Shown here piece by piece: positions 1 through 8,167 of a stretch of 64,000 nt of DNA. Position 1 is the first letter of the stretch; each line of letters starts with the position of its first letter. The DNA comes from Sphingomonas cremea (GTDB taxonomy: Bacteria; Pseudomonadota; Alphaproteobacteria; Sphingomonadales; Sphingomonadaceae), in assembly GCF_021502585.1 (NCBI RefSeq), contig NZ_JAKFGM010000002.1, forward strand, positions 1-64,000. The letters run 5' to 3'. The notes beneath the pieces were generated by a model. The model did not search any database. It had not been told where the DNA came from and was given only the letters and a program-made list of their open reading frames with translations. The translations under genes were made by a program, and so were the position numbers.

Positions 1-87
1 GTCCTGGGCAAAGGCGGGCGAGGCAAGCACGCTCGCGCCGACCATCAGGGTCGTGGCAAGCAGCCGCTGACGAAAATCGAGCTTCAT
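1..87 (-). CDS. N-terminus of a secreted or outer-membrane protein (partial)
   Basis: Only the first 29 codons are in the window; the gene runs off the left edge. They encode a clear Sec signal peptide: positive start (K2, R6, R8), a hydrophobic core, and an Ala-x-Ala type cleavage site (SPAFA-QD). A GGGGAAG ribosome site lies 9-10 nt before the ATG. Signal peptides of this form are typical of TonB-dependent receptors in sphingomonads, but nothing of the mature protein is visible, so the product is an inference from the signal peptide alone. Confidence 0.65.
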   Translation of the reverse strand, partial: MKLDFRQRLLATTLMVGASVLASPAFAQD

Positions 88-317
88 AAAAGTCTTCCCC
101 TTATGGGCCGCACCGTTGCGCGGCCGTACGTGTACAGCAGTGAGACGCTGCCGAACTGTCGGGTTGAATAGGGGAAAGCGACAAACCAACGCAACGCAGT
201 GCGACCGCCGTCTGTCGAGTTGTCGACCCTCTGTAGTCTTTCTGCAACAGTCGGCTGCTTGTCCGGGCCGCCCCGCTAAGCCTAAGGTATCGCCATTCGA
301 CGGGGACGGAGATCGGC

Positions 318-857
318 ATGCGGGCGTGGGTGAAAGTCAGTTTGGGTACAATCGGTTCGGCGATGTTCCTGGCAGCGGCAGGAGTTGCCGCCAAGCAACC
401 CGAGGCCGCGCCTCCCCCGCCGCAGGTCAACGCCTTGCTTGCATGCCAAAGCATCACGGAAAGCGCGGAGCGACTGGCGTGTTACGACAAGGCTGCCGCA
501 GGCATCAGCGAAGCCGTCGCGAAGAAAGACATTGTTGTCTACGACCGGGAGTCAGTGCGCAAAACCAAGCGCGGACTATTCGGCTTCTCCATCCCCGATC
601 TCGGCATCTTTGGCGGCGATGACGATTCGGTCGAGGTCAAACAGATTGAAGGCGAGATCGTTTCGACTGCATTCAACGCCGATGGCGGCTACATATTCCG
701 ACTGGCGGACGGCAGCCGTTGGTCACAGACGGACGGAAAGCCGATCGCCCTCCCCCCCGAGAGCGGCGACAAGGTCGTGGTCAAGAAGGGTGCATTGGGC
801 AGCTTCATCCTGAGTGTCGGCAAGCAGCCTGGCGTAAAGGTCGAGCGGATCAACTAA
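318..857 (+). CDS. Exported hypothetical protein, 179 aa
   Basis: I do not recognise a named family. Residues 1-25 form a signal peptide (hydrophobic core LGTIGSAMFLAAAGVAA, then a Pro-rich stretch PEAAPPPPQ). Around residues 42-56 is a pair of Cys in a context, C-x-S-I-x-(12)-C-Y-D, that recurs in short envelope proteins of proteobacteria. A Gly/Phe/Asp segment follows (GLFGFSIPDLGIFGGDDD). The C-terminal half looks like a small beta barrel (GGYIFRLADGSRW). A GGAGAT site 6 nt upstream supports the ATG at 318. It probably acts in the periplasm. It stands alone, transcribed away from the signal-peptide gene at the left edge and towards the DUF2093 gene. Confidence 0.75.
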   Translation: MRAWVKVSLGTIGSAMFLAAAGVAAKQPEAAPPPPQVNALLACQSITESAERLACYDKAAAGISEAVAKKDIVVYDRESVRKTKRGLFGFSIPDLGIFGGDDDSVEVKQIEGEIVSTAFNADGGYIFRLADGSRWSQTDGKPIALPPESGDKVVVKKGALGSFILSVGKQPGVKVERIN

Positions 858-860
858 CCG

Positions 861-1067
861 CTACATATTGCCGGCCCGACGTTCCGCTTCCAGGCTTGCC
901 GCGGCGTCGGCATAGGCTTCCTGACGCTCGACCGACCAATAGCGCAATTCGTCGAGCGGAATGACGATGCTGGTTATTGCACAGCGGACATGGTCCCCTG
1001 CCGCAAGCAAGCGGAAGGTGCCATCAAGATAGTGGAGCTTGGCTTCGCGAGAGCTACCCATCAACAT
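861..1067 (-). CDS. DUF2093 family protein
   Basis: A 68-residue protein whose centre (GDHVRCAITSIVIPLDELRY, then WSVERQEAY) matches my recollection of the DUF2093 family, short uncharacterised alphaproteobacterial proteins often encoded next to xseA. It starts 3 nt after the xseA stop on the same strand, so the two are almost certainly cotranscribed. ATG codons at 1067 and 1061 are both possible starts. No signal peptide or membrane segment is visible. The function is unknown. Its only link to DNA repair is the operon. Confidence 0.75.
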   Translation of the reverse strand: MLMGSSREAKLHYLDGTFRLLAAGDHVRCAITSIVIPLDELRYWSVERQEAYADAAASLEAERRAGNM

Positions 1068-1070
1068 TTG

Positions 1071-2477
1071 TCATTCCTCGGAATCGAACAGTCCCGGCTG
1101 TCCGGGCGGATAGGACGATGTGCCCTTTCGCTCAACCCGTCGTGCCGGACGGAACGGAACGGGACCCGCCCCGTCGCCAATATGGGCAGCGACGCGCCCG
1201 TCTGCAAAGTGAAGATCGACGGCGACGGCAGCGCGGGCGTCCGCAGCATGTACCAACGTCTTTCCGGCCCGGTCGGTTACCCTAACGAAACCGCGCTGAA
1301 GTGGCCGCTCGGGATGTGCCAGTTCAGCGAGCCGCCACAAGGCGGCCAATTTCTCCTGTCCCCGCGCGACTCGCTCGGCCAGCAACCGAGACTGAAGGCG
1401 TGGCGCAACGGCGGCGAGGTCGGCGCGGGCATGCGCAGTCCGCTGCAACAATGCGCGCGGCAAGCGATCCGAGGCATCGTCGACTCTTTGCGCGAATGGA
1501 GCAAACAGATTGGCCGCTTCGGGCCAGCGACCGACGATTTGCTCCAACCGTTCGGCGGCACGCGACGTATTGCGTGTTGCGCAAGCCGATTGGCGATGGC
1601 CGAGTTCAGATAGCCAGGCGGCGAGCTCGGACCTGACCGGCACTGCCATTTCCGCCGCCGCTGTCGGAGTCGGTGCGCGCCGGTCAGCAGCAAAATCGAC
1701 CAAGGTGGTGTCGGTCTCATGCCCAACCGCGGAAATCAAAGGAATGGGCGAGGTGGCCACGGCGCGAACCACTTCTTCCTCATTAAATGCCCACAAATCC
1801 TCGATCGAGCCGCCGCCGCGGGCAACGATGATAAGGTCAGGGCGCGGCTCGAAAGAAGCAAAGCCGCGAATCGCCTGGGCGACTTTGGCAGCCGCTCCCT
1901 CACCCTGGACCGGGACCGGCCAGACGATGACATGGGTTGGGCAGCGGTCCTCGAGCCGGTGAAGGATATCGCGGATCACCGCACCTGTCGGCGAAGTTAC
2001 GACACCAATTACCCGGGGAAGGTAAGGCAGCTTGCGCTTCTTCGACTCATCGAACAGCCCTTCCGCGGCAAGAGCGCGACGCCGCTTGTCGAGCAGCGCC
2101 ATCAAGGCACCCTCGCCTGCCAGCTCCATCCGGCTGACCACGATCTGATACTTCGACCTTCCCGGGTAGGTGGTGAGCTTGCCGGTAGCGATTACCTCGG
2201 CCCCGTCCTCAGGCCGGAAGGCGAGTCCTGCCGCCTGTCCCTTCCAAATGACCGAATCGATACAGGCCGCCTCATCCTTCAGCGTGAAATAGCAATGACC
2301 GGAAGCGTGGCGCTTCCAGCCCGAAATTTCGCCTCGAACCCGGACAAGGCCGAAGGCAGCCTCCACCGTGCGCTTCAAGGCGCCCGACAGTTCGCTGACC
2401 GACAGGGGAGGCGAATTGTCGCCGCCTTTCTGCTCGGCTAGGAGGCCGGTTGGATCGAGGTCGTCGGGGAGAGGCAT
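1071..2477 (-). CDS. xseA: Exodeoxyribonuclease VII large subunit
   Basis: Large subunit of the ATP-independent, metal-tolerant nuclease that degrades single-stranded DNA from both ends, used in mismatch repair and clearance of recombination products. About 468 residues, normal for the family. The N-terminal OB-fold (residues about 25-125, including [20 protein letters not shown]) is followed by the catalytic domain with the family blocks [25 protein letters not shown] and SAVGHETD. An in-frame open stretch extends 114 codons further upstream, but that part is antisense to purD and has no family similarity, so I place the start at 2477 (or ATG 2483). The small subunit xseB is not in the window. 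The start codon overlaps that of divergent purD. Confidence 0.93.
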   Translation of the reverse strand: MPLPDDLDPTGLLAEQKGGDNSPPLSVSELSGALKRTVEAAFGLVRVRGEISGWKRHASGHCYFTLKDEAACIDSVIWKGQAAGLAFRPEDGAEVIATGKLTTYPGRSKYQIVVSRMELAGEGALMALLDKRRRALAAEGLFDESKKRKLPYLPRVIGVVTSPTGAVIRDILHRLEDRCPTHVIVWPVPVQGEGAAAKVAQAIRGFASFEPRPDLIIVARGGGSIEDLWAFNEEEVVRAVATSPIPLISAVGHETDTTLVDFAADRRAPTPTAAAEMAVPVRSELAAWLSELGHRQSACATRNTSRAAERLEQIVGRWPEAANLFAPFAQRVDDASDRLPRALLQRTAHARADLAAVAPRLQSRLLAERVARGQEKLAALWRLAELAHPERPLQRGFVRVTDRAGKTLVHAADARAAVAVDLHFADGRVAAHIGDGAGPVPFRPARRVERKGTSSYPPGQPGLFDSEE

Positions 2478-3726
2478 GAACATCCTGCTGCTGGGTTCTG
2501 GCGGGCGCGAAGATGCGCTGGCATGGCGGCTTAGGCAATCGCCTAGCTGCGACGCGCTGGTCGCCGCCCCAGGCAATCCCGGCATTGCTCGATGGGCCGA
2601 CTGCGTTGCGATCGATCCTTGCGATCCCGAAGCGGTGCTGGCCCTGGCCGCGGAACGAGCCATCGACCTGATCGTCGTTGGGCCCGAGGCGCCGCTCGTG
2701 GCGGGCGTAGCAGATGTTGCCCGACAAGCTGGCATTGCAACCTTCGGTCCAAGCGCAGCCGCTGCCCAACTTGAGGGGTCAAAGGGCTTCACCAAGGATC
2801 TTTGCGCCCGGGCAGGCATTCCGACAGCCGCCTATGTTCGCGTCGATAAGGAAGTTGAAGCAAAGGCGGCGCTCGACCGTTTTTCGATACCGGTCGTGAT
2901 TAAGGCCGATGGCCTGGCGGCGGGCAAAGGCGTGACGGTGGCGATGACGCGTGGCGAAGCAGAAGATGCGATCCGCGCGGCCGGCGACGGTCCAATGGTG
3001 ATCGAGGAATATCTTGAGGGCGAGGAGGCGAGCCTTTTCGCGCTGGTTGACGGTCGGCGCGCAATTTCGCTGGCGTCGGCACAGGACCACAAGCGAGTCG
3101 GCGAGGGTGATACCGGTCCAAATACGGGGGGCATGGGGGCCTATTCTCCTGCCCAAGTTCTCAGCGCGGATCTTGAGGCACGCGCAATGCGCGAGATTGT
3201 CGAGCCCACCGCCCGCGCCATGGCCGAGGCAGGAAGTCCCTTCCGCGGGGTGCTGTTTGCCGGGCTGATGCTGACGGACGAAGGACCCAAGCTGATCGAA
3301 TACAATGTCCGCTTTGGCGACCCGGAGTGCGAGGCGATCATGCCGCGTATCGAAGGCGACTTTGCAGCGCTGCTCTACTCGGTGGCCACCGGCGCCGAAT
3401 TTGAGGCACCGCGACTTTCAAATGAAACGACCATGACCGTGATCGTTGCCGCGAAAGGCTATCCGGGAACGCTTGCAAAAGGCGGAGTAATCCGCGGACT
3501 TGATGCGGCGGAATCGATAAGCGGCGTCACGGTCTTTCAGGCAGGAACGGCCAAGATGGACGGAGAGCTGGTCGCGAACGGGGGGCGCGTGCTCGCGGTG
3601 ACGGCGCGCGGCTCCTCATTGGGGGAGGCGCGGGAGCGGGCCTATGAGGGAGTCGACGCGATCGATTTCGCCGACGGTTTCCATCGCCGCGATATTGGTT
3701 GGCGCGAGCTGGAGCGCGCGTCGTGA
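2476..3726 (+). CDS. purD: Phosphoribosylamine-glycine ligase (GAR synthetase)
   Basis: Second step of purine synthesis: joins phosphoribosylamine and glycine using ATP. 416 residues, as expected. The N-terminal loop [14 protein letters not shown], the ATP-grasp region ([36 protein letters not shown]) and the metal-binding part ([13 protein letters not shown]) are all intact. The ATG at 2476 is preceded by GGGGAGAGG, giving a strong ribosome site that lies inside the xseA coding sequence. The gene diverges from xseA with overlapping start codons, and its stop overlaps the GTG of the next small gene, so expression of that gene is probably coupled to purD. Confidence 0.96.
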   Translation: MNILLLGSGGREDALAWRLRQSPSCDALVAAPGNPGIARWADCVAIDPCDPEAVLALAAERAIDLIVVGPEAPLVAGVADVARQAGIATFGPSAAAAQLEGSKGFTKDLCARAGIPTAAYVRVDKEVEAKAALDRFSIPVVIKADGLAAGKGVTVAMTRGEAEDAIRAAGDGPMVIEEYLEGEEASLFALVDGRRAISLASAQDHKRVGEGDTGPNTGGMGAYSPAQVLSADLEARAMREIVEPTARAMAEAGSPFRGVLFAGLMLTDEGPKLIEYNVRFGDPECEAIMPRIEGDFAALLYSVATGAEFEAPRLSNETTMTVIVAAKGYPGTLAKGGVIRGLDAAESISGVTVFQAGTAKMDGELVANGGRVLAVTARGSSLGEARERAYEGVDAIDFADGFHRRDIGWRELERAS

Positions 3727-4043
3727 CGCGGCGGCGGATCCTGCTTCTCGGCATTGCCTCGGTGCTTGCCATCGACTCCCTGTGGCATGGGCCGCTGGGC
3801 GCAGGCGAGCGGCTTGCGCGCCAGGCCGAAGTCAGCGCCCGACGAACGCTTGATCATTACGAACTGCCGATGATCCAAGCGAAAATGCAACGAGATCCGC
3901 TCGAGCGCCGCCTGATCCTTAGCGGCCCGGCCGATGATTTCCAGCGAGCCGAGCTGGTGCGTATCCTTGATGAGACGCCAGGCGTTCTCGATGTGCGCTG
4001 GGATCCGGCTTCATTGCCTCAGGAAGTAAGGACGGCTCGATGA
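3723..4043 (+). CDS. Small membrane-anchored protein with BON-like domain, 106 aa
   Basis: Starts with GTG in a GTGA overlap with the purD stop. Residues 2-20 form a signal anchor ([20 protein letters not shown]). The rest is predicted outside the cytoplasm. Residues about 60-100 (RLILSGPADDFQRAEL, then a VLDVRW strand) look like a BON-type alpha/beta repeat, the sort that precedes OmpA domains in envelope proteins. That similarity is by eye and could be wrong. The gene also overlaps the next small gene by ATGA, so it lies in a tightly coupled chain purD - this - 39-aa protein - HHH protein. Function unknown. Confidence 0.7.
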   Translation: MTRRRILLLGIASVLAIDSLWHGPLGAGERLARQAEVSARRTLDHYELPMIQAKMQRDPLERRLILSGPADDFQRAELVRILDETPGVLDVRWDPASLPQEVRTAR

Positions 4044-4159
4044 TTCCCCTTGCGATCGAAGCACAAATGTTTGGCCTGACAGGCTTCGCCTTGGGCATGC
4101 TCCTGGCTTATATTGCCGAGCTTCGGCGCCGCGCAAACCAGTGGAAGAAGAGGATCTGA
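4040..4159 (+). CDS. 39-aa single-pass membrane microprotein
   Basis: An ATGA overlap with the previous gene starts a 39-codon frame ending in TGA at 4157-4159. It has one hydrophobic helix (MFGLTGFALGMLLAYIAEL) followed by a basic tail (RRRANQWKKRI), which by the positive-inside rule puts the C-terminus in the cytoplasm. The next gene starts 4 nt after its stop, with GAGGA within the end of this frame. Start coupling on one side, immediate continuation on the other and a sensible membrane topology argue that it is translated. No family recognised. Confidence 0.6.
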   Translation: MIPLAIEAQMFGLTGFALGMLLAYIAELRRRANQWKKRI

Positions 4160-4163
4160 GGAC

Positions 4164-4661
4164 ATGGCATTCATTCAAGCCTACTGGCCGATCTTCCTGG
4201 TCGCGCTGATCATTGGGATTTTGGTCGGCTACCTAGTATTCCGACCCCGCCAGCGAGTCCGGCTAAGTGACAAAACGCCCGTCCGCCCGCACATGACCAT
4301 GGCGGCCATGGCCAGCCGGGAGGGACGGCAGTTCACCGACAGTGGCGCGGCCGCTGCGTCCGACGTCGTTGGGGACATCCTTGGTGTAAGGGTCCATGAG
4401 GAACTACCAGGCGCGTCCGGCCCTCCAGACGACCTAAGGCAGCTGAAAGGCGTTGGTCCCAAGTTCGCGGAATTGCTCAATCAGCGAGGAATTATTCGTT
4501 TCGATCAGATCGCCAAGCTATCGCCCAGCCAGGTCGAGGTACTCGACGAATCAATGGGTCCATTTCGCGGCCGGTTCGCCCGCGACAGGATCGTGGAACA
4601 GGCCCAGTTTCTCGCGGGCGGCGACATCGACGGATATGAAGCGAAATTCGGCAGCCTTTAA
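4164..4661 (+). CDS. Membrane-anchored helix-hairpin-helix protein, 165 aa
   Basis: Start chosen at ATG 4164, preceded by GAGGA at 4-8 nt. Residues 6-25 are a transmembrane helix (YWPIFLVALIIGILVGYLVF). A basic, low-complexity linker follows. The C-terminal 75 residues hold a helix-hairpin-helix of the type LKGVGPKFAELLNQRGI-xRFDQIA, ending FRGRFARDRIVEQAQ. This module is widespread in alphaproteobacteria, alone or fused to unrelated proteins, and is often labelled as a predicted nuclease-like or L21-like domain; no catalytic residues are apparent. It closes a coupled chain with two small membrane proteins behind purD. Confidence 0.78.
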   Translation: MAFIQAYWPIFLVALIIGILVGYLVFRPRQRVRLSDKTPVRPHMTMAAMASREGRQFTDSGAAAASDVVGDILGVRVHEELPGASGPPDDLRQLKGVGPKFAELLNQRGIIRFDQIAKLSPSQVEVLDESMGPFRGRFARDRIVEQAQFLAGGDIDGYEAKFGSL

Positions 4662-4666
4662 GCTGA

Positions 4667-6025
4667 TCAGGGCGCTGGCGGCGCCTCGTCCTTCACTTCC
4701 TCGTCTTCGGATTTGCGGCGCCTAGGCCGACTGACGAGCAGCTTGTCGATCTTGCGCCCATCCATGTCGACGATTTCGAATCGATAGCCATCGAATTTGA
4801 ACAGTTCGCCGGTTTCCGGAATTTTCTTCAGCACCGAAAGGGCGAATCCGGCGACCGTCGAATAGTCGCGGTCGCTGGGCATGGAAACGCCAATACGATC
4901 CGACAAAATGTCGGCGTTGGCGGCGCCTGAGACCAGCCAGCTACCATCCTCTCGTTCTACGCAGGGCGGATCCTCTCCCTCGTCAAGGTCGTGAGCGAAT
5001 GCTCCGGCGAGCGCGCTCAGAATTGAGCCCGGCGTAACGATCCCGTCGAGGTGACCATATTCGTCATGAACGAGTGCCAGCGGCACTTCGGCCGAGCGCA
5101 GTACCGCCAACGCATCCATCGCATCCATGAGATCGGGAATGACCGGCGCCGGGCGGGTCAAATCGCGAATGTTGATTTCACGCCCGTCGAGCAGGGCAGT
5201 CAGCATGTCACGGGTGGAAACTACGCCAACAATATTGTCCACCGAACCGTCAGCCACAGGAAGGCGGCTGTGAGGGGTCTCGGCAAGAGCGCCGCGGATT
5301 TCGTCGGGGCCGCAGTTGATATCGACCCAATCGATGTCTGTGCGCGGCGTCATGACCTCGCGCACTGGCCGGTCGGCGAGCCGGACGATTCCGGAAATAA
5401 TTGCACGTTCGCTCTCTTCGAGAACGCCCGCATTCTGCGCTTCGGCCACCACCAAATGGAGCTCTTCGGCCGTGACCATGTTCTTGTTTTCACGGTTGAG
5501 GCCCAACAGGCGGAAAATCAGCGCGCTAGTCTGGTCCAGCAACCAGACGAAGGGAGCGGTTACCTTGCTCAGCCAGAACATCGGCCGAGCCATTATGGCA
5601 GCAATACCCTCAGGATTGCGGAGCGCAAACTGCTTCGGGACCAGCTCGCCGATCACCAGGCTGGCGAATGTAGTGACAACAATCACCAGCCCGAACCCGA
5701 CACTCTTCGCCGTGACGGGATCGAGTCCCAGCAGTGCCAGCCTTTCGCCGACCGGCGCGCCGAGGCTGGCTCCCGAATAGGCTCCGGCGAGGATACCAAT
5801 CAACGTGATGCCGATTTGCACCGTCGAGAGGAAGCGACCTGGCTCGGAGGCTAGGTCCAGCGCATATCGTGCGCCGGACGAGCCGGACTTGACCATCGCC
5901 TTTAGCCGGGCCTCGCGCGCCGAAACGATCGCCAGCTCGCTCATCGACAGGACCCCGTTCAACGCGACCAGGGCGAGGATCAGGACCAGGTCGAACCAGG
6001 GAAAGGGAAGGAGCGCGTCGCTCAT
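4667..6025 (-). CDS. Hemolysin C/CorC family protein (CNNM + CBS pair + CorC_HlyC domain)
   Basis: A 452-residue inner-membrane protein. Residues about 8-200 are the DUF21/CNNM membrane domain with four hydrophobic segments (LVLILALVALNGVLSMSEL; LSTVQIGITLIGILAGAYSG; FGLVIVVTTFASLVIGELVP). Next comes a pair of CBS domains (REVMTPRTDIDWVD through EYGHLDGIVTPGSIL). A C-terminal CorC_HlyC domain (DYSTVAGFALSVLKKIPETG) follows, then a charged tail. Relatives bind adenine nucleotides at the CBS pair and are linked to Mg2+/Co2+ efflux; the older hemolysin label is historical. Transport is inferred, not shown. It faces the HHH gene end to end with a 5 nt gap. Confidence 0.88.
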   Translation of the reverse strand: MSDALLPFPWFDLVLILALVALNGVLSMSELAIVSAREARLKAMVKSGSSGARYALDLASEPGRFLSTVQIGITLIGILAGAYSGASLGAPVGERLALLGLDPVTAKSVGFGLVIVVTTFASLVIGELVPKQFALRNPEGIAAIMARPMFWLSKVTAPFVWLLDQTSALIFRLLGLNRENKNMVTAEELHLVVAEAQNAGVLEESERAIISGIVRLADRPVREVMTPRTDIDWVDINCGPDEIRGALAETPHSRLPVADGSVDNIVGVVSTRDMLTALLDGREINIRDLTRPAPVIPDLMDAMDALAVLRSAEVPLALVHDEYGHLDGIVTPGSILSALAGAFAHDLDEGEDPPCVEREDGSWLVSGAANADILSDRIGVSMPSDRDYSTVAGFALSVLKKIPETGELFKFDGYRFEIVDMDGRKIDKLLVSRPRRRKSEDEEVKDEAPPAP

Positions 6026-6154
6026 AATTTCAGGATGGATTCCATGCCGTCAAAATGCGCTTCCGGCAAGCGTACTACATAGATATGCCTGCGGAACTAT
6101 CATCACGACCCACCGTTCCAAGGCCAAATCAATCTTCCCCATTGGAGAGTTTAA

Positions 6155-6826
6155 ATGCGTCGCTCACCCCTGTTGACCACGCTCGCACTGTCGGGCGCGA
6201 TGGTCGCCACTGCCTGCACAACGGACCCATATACCGGGCAGCAGACCATCAATCGTACAGCCGTCGGAATCCTTGGCGGTGCGGTCGGCGGCTACCTGCT
6301 CGGCGACCTCGTTGGCGGCAGCCACGACCGCAATGCCAAGATGATCGGCGCCGGCATTGGCGCGATCGCAGGCGGCGCTGTGGGCAATTACATGGATCGG
6401 CAAGAAGCGGAGTTGCGGCGCCAAACCGCGGGTACCGGGGTCGATGTGATCCGCACTGGCGACGAACTGGTCTTGCGCATGCCCGCCGGAATCACCTTTC
6501 CCGTGGACAGCTATGCCCTGCAGCCGGGAGTGCAAGGAACGTTGAACGAGGTCGCGCGCACACTGGCAAGCTATAACCAGACTTATATTGACGTGCTGGG
6601 TCATACCGATTCGACCGGCAGCGATGCCTACAATCAAGCCTTGTCGGAGCGCCGCGCCCAATCGGTCGCCGACTATCTCGCGTCGGGTGGCGTTGCCCGG
6701 GCCCGGATGGGTATCCGCGGCTATGGCGAATCCCAGCCGATTGCATCCAACGACACCGAAGAGGGCCGCGCCCAGAACCGGCGTGTCGAGATCAAGGTCG
6801 TTCCGGTCACCCAGCCGGGCTATTAA
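6155..6826 (+). CDS. OmpA-family lipoprotein with glycine-zipper region
   Basis: 223 residues. A lipobox (MVATA-C, Cys21) follows a hydrophobic signal, so the mature protein should be lipid-anchored, probably in the outer membrane. Residues about 35-75 are glycine-rich (GILGGAVGGYLLGDLVGG and GAGIGAIAGGAVGNY), a glycine-zipper membrane segment. The C-terminal 110 residues are an OmpA/MotB peptidoglycan-binding domain with YIDVLGHTDSTGSDAYNQAL, the SERRAQSV-Y-L helix and NRRVEI at the end. This layout matches the YiaD type of envelope stabiliser. TTGGAGAG precedes the ATG. Its stop shares 4 nt with that of tadA on the other strand. Confidence 0.92.
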   Translation: MRRSPLLTTLALSGAMVATACTTDPYTGQQTINRTAVGILGGAVGGYLLGDLVGGSHDRNAKMIGAGIGAIAGGAVGNYMDRQEAELRRQTAGTGVDVIRTGDELVLRMPAGITFPVDSYALQPGVQGTLNEVARTLASYNQTYIDVLGHTDSTGSDAYNQALSERRAQSVADYLASGGVARARMGIRGYGESQPIASNDTEEGRAQNRRVEIKVVPVTQPGY

Positions 6827-7290
6827 GCCCCGCTTCTGTCGCGACGATCCGAAAAGAAAGTCCTGAGCTGGGCGGCTGCCTCTTCCTCGCCCAGCCCGCC
6901 CAGCACGTCGGGGCGGTGGTGGCAGGTCGGTTGGGCAAAAACCCTGGCGCCATGAACAACCCCGCCGCCCTTGGGGTCCTCTGCGGCGAATCTGAGCGCA
7001 TCGAGCCTCGCCAGCGCGACCGCGCCGGCACACATGGCGCAGGGTTCCAGCGTCACCCACAATGTACAGCCATCGAGCCGCGAACGGCCAAGCCGGGTTG
7101 CGGCGTTGCGGATGGCGACCATTTCAGCATGGGCGGTGGGGTCCAAGTTGCCCCGCATTGAGTTGCGCGCCTCGGCGATAATTTCATCGCCAAGCGTAAC
7201 CACCGCTCCCACGGGGACTTCACCGGCGTCCGCTGCAACTGCGGCCAGGTCCAGGGCGCGGCGCATCGGCGGAGGAAGCGGAAAAGCCAT
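6823..7290 (-). CDS. tadA: tRNA adenosine(34) deaminase
   Basis: Zinc deaminase that converts the wobble adenosine of tRNA-Arg(ACG) to inosine. The zinc and proton-shuttle motifs are intact: TAHAEMVAIRNAA (His and Glu) and LEPCAMCAGAV (the two Cys). The segment AGEVPVGAVV matches the family N-terminus. With the start at 7290 it has 155 residues and lines up with E. coli TadA, which begins about 12 residues before the RxAL helix. ATG 7329 has GGAGG only 2-3 nt before it and would add 13 residues; it cannot be excluded. Some relatives act on guanine or cytosine, but the motif spacing favours TadA. Confidence 0.88.
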   Translation of the reverse strand: MAFPLPPPMRRALDLAAVAADAGEVPVGAVVTLGDEIIAEARNSMRGNLDPTAHAEMVAIRNAATRLGRSRLDGCTLWVTLEPCAMCAGAVALARLDALRFAAEDPKGGGVVHGARVFAQPTCHHRPDVLGGLGEEEAAAQLRTFFSDRRDRSGA

Positions 7291-7354
7291 GATGGATCGA
7301 GCGCTACCGTGCGGCGGCGCGTCTGTCATGCCCTCCAGGCGCCTTATCAATATA

Positions 7355-7666
7355 TCAGCGGGCAGCGTTCTGCTGTGGCTCTGCCGGAGGACGAACTTCG
7401 ACGACGGGCACTTTGACGGTGGCATCGCCGCGCCTCACCTCTACCTTGGGCATGGCGACATTGGCATCGCGCGTACCGACACCGACCGAACCCGTCTGCA
7501 CCTCGAAGGCTGGCGGCTGCCCTGGTTGGGCCCGAATCGCGCCGTCGCTCGCCTCGACCCGTGGCGCCCGCGCGGCCCGGGTTTGGCTGATGTCGAGGAA
7601 GCCGGTCTGAATTGCCACGATCAACGCAACTACGGCGACGATCAGGATCAGCAGGATGGTACGCAT
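7355..7666 (-). CDS. Small membrane-anchored protein, 103 aa
   Basis: I recognise no named family. Residues 2-24 form an N-terminal transmembrane anchor (RTILLILIVAVVALIVAIQTG). The remaining 80 residues are polar, Ala/Pro/Val-rich and probably periplasmic and largely disordered, with near-repeats of P-KVEVRRGD and PVVEVRPP that look like short beta strands. It sits upstream of tadA on the same strand with a gap of about 60 nt and diverges from rpmB. It could be a minor envelope protein. No catalytic residues are visible. Confidence 0.6.
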   Translation of the reverse strand: MRTILLILIVAVVALIVAIQTGFLDISQTRAARAPRVEASDGAIRAQPGQPPAFEVQTGSVGVGTRDANVAMPKVEVRRGDATVKVPVVEVRPPAEPQQNAAR

Positions 7667-7744
7667 AAAATCTCTTTCTCGTTGCCGATGATGTTTCCTA
7701 ACGCTTCATAGGCGGCGGCGGTTGCCGATTCGCTCTTGCCAAGG

Positions 7745-7773
7745 TTGACGGACGGGCATTGCGCTAGTATCGG
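7745..7773 (+). promoter_or_regulatory. Candidate sigma-70-type promoter of rpmB
   Basis: TTGACG at 7745-7750 and TATCGG at 7768-7773 are separated by 17 nt, and the predicted start would lie about 45 nt before the rpmB ATG. The -35 is strong; the -10 is a weak match, as is common in high-GC alphaproteobacteria. No start site has been mapped. Confidence 0.45.
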
Positions 7774-7823
7774 GCGGCGCTTTCCGGGCGCATACGCGCT
7801 CACCTCAAACTTGGAAGTGACCG

Positions 7824-8114
7824 ATGTCGCGCATTTGCGAGCTGACCGGCAAGGGCCGGCAGGTGGGCAACAATGTTTCCCACGCCAACAACAAGACCAA
7901 GCGGACTTTCCTGCCTAACCTGCAGAATGTCACGTTGATCTCGGAAGCGCTCGAGAAGAGCATCAAGCTGCGCGTTTCGACGCACGGTCTTCGCTCGGTC
8001 GAGCATGTCGGCGGGCTCGACAATTGGCTGACCAAGACCAGCGAGGAAAAGCTCTCGCCCCGCGCCGCAAAGCTCAAGCGCGAGCTGGCCAAGAAGGCAA
8101 AGGCCGCGGCCTAA
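7824..8114 (+). CDS. rpmB: 50S ribosomal protein L28
   Basis: 96-residue L28 of the large ribosomal subunit. The N-terminus [20 protein letters not shown] and the block [13 protein letters not shown] are characteristic, and the C-terminal tail is Lys/Ala-rich as in other alphaproteobacterial L28 proteins. It is monocistronic, with its own candidate promoter and a perfect hairpin terminator just downstream. The Cys pair of zinc-binding L28 forms is not present. Confidence 0.97.
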   Translation: MSRICELTGKGRQVGNNVSHANNKTKRTFLPNLQNVTLISEALEKSIKLRVSTHGLRSVEHVGGLDNWLTKTSEEKLSPRAAKLKRELAKKAKAAA

Positions 8115-8140
8115 GGCACTTCGACTGACGGTTTTCGCGA

Positions 8141-8167
8141 AAGCCCGGCGTTTATCGCCGGGCTTTT
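8141..8167 (+). terminator. Intrinsic terminator of rpmB, probably bidirectional
   Basis: A perfect 10-bp stem (AAGCCCGGCG / CGCCGGGCTT) closes a TTTAT loop and runs into T residues. It starts 27 nt after the rpmB stop. The stop codon of the convergent phytase-like gene lies in the loop, and the A residues on the left give that strand a short U run too, so it may serve both genes. Confidence 0.85.
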
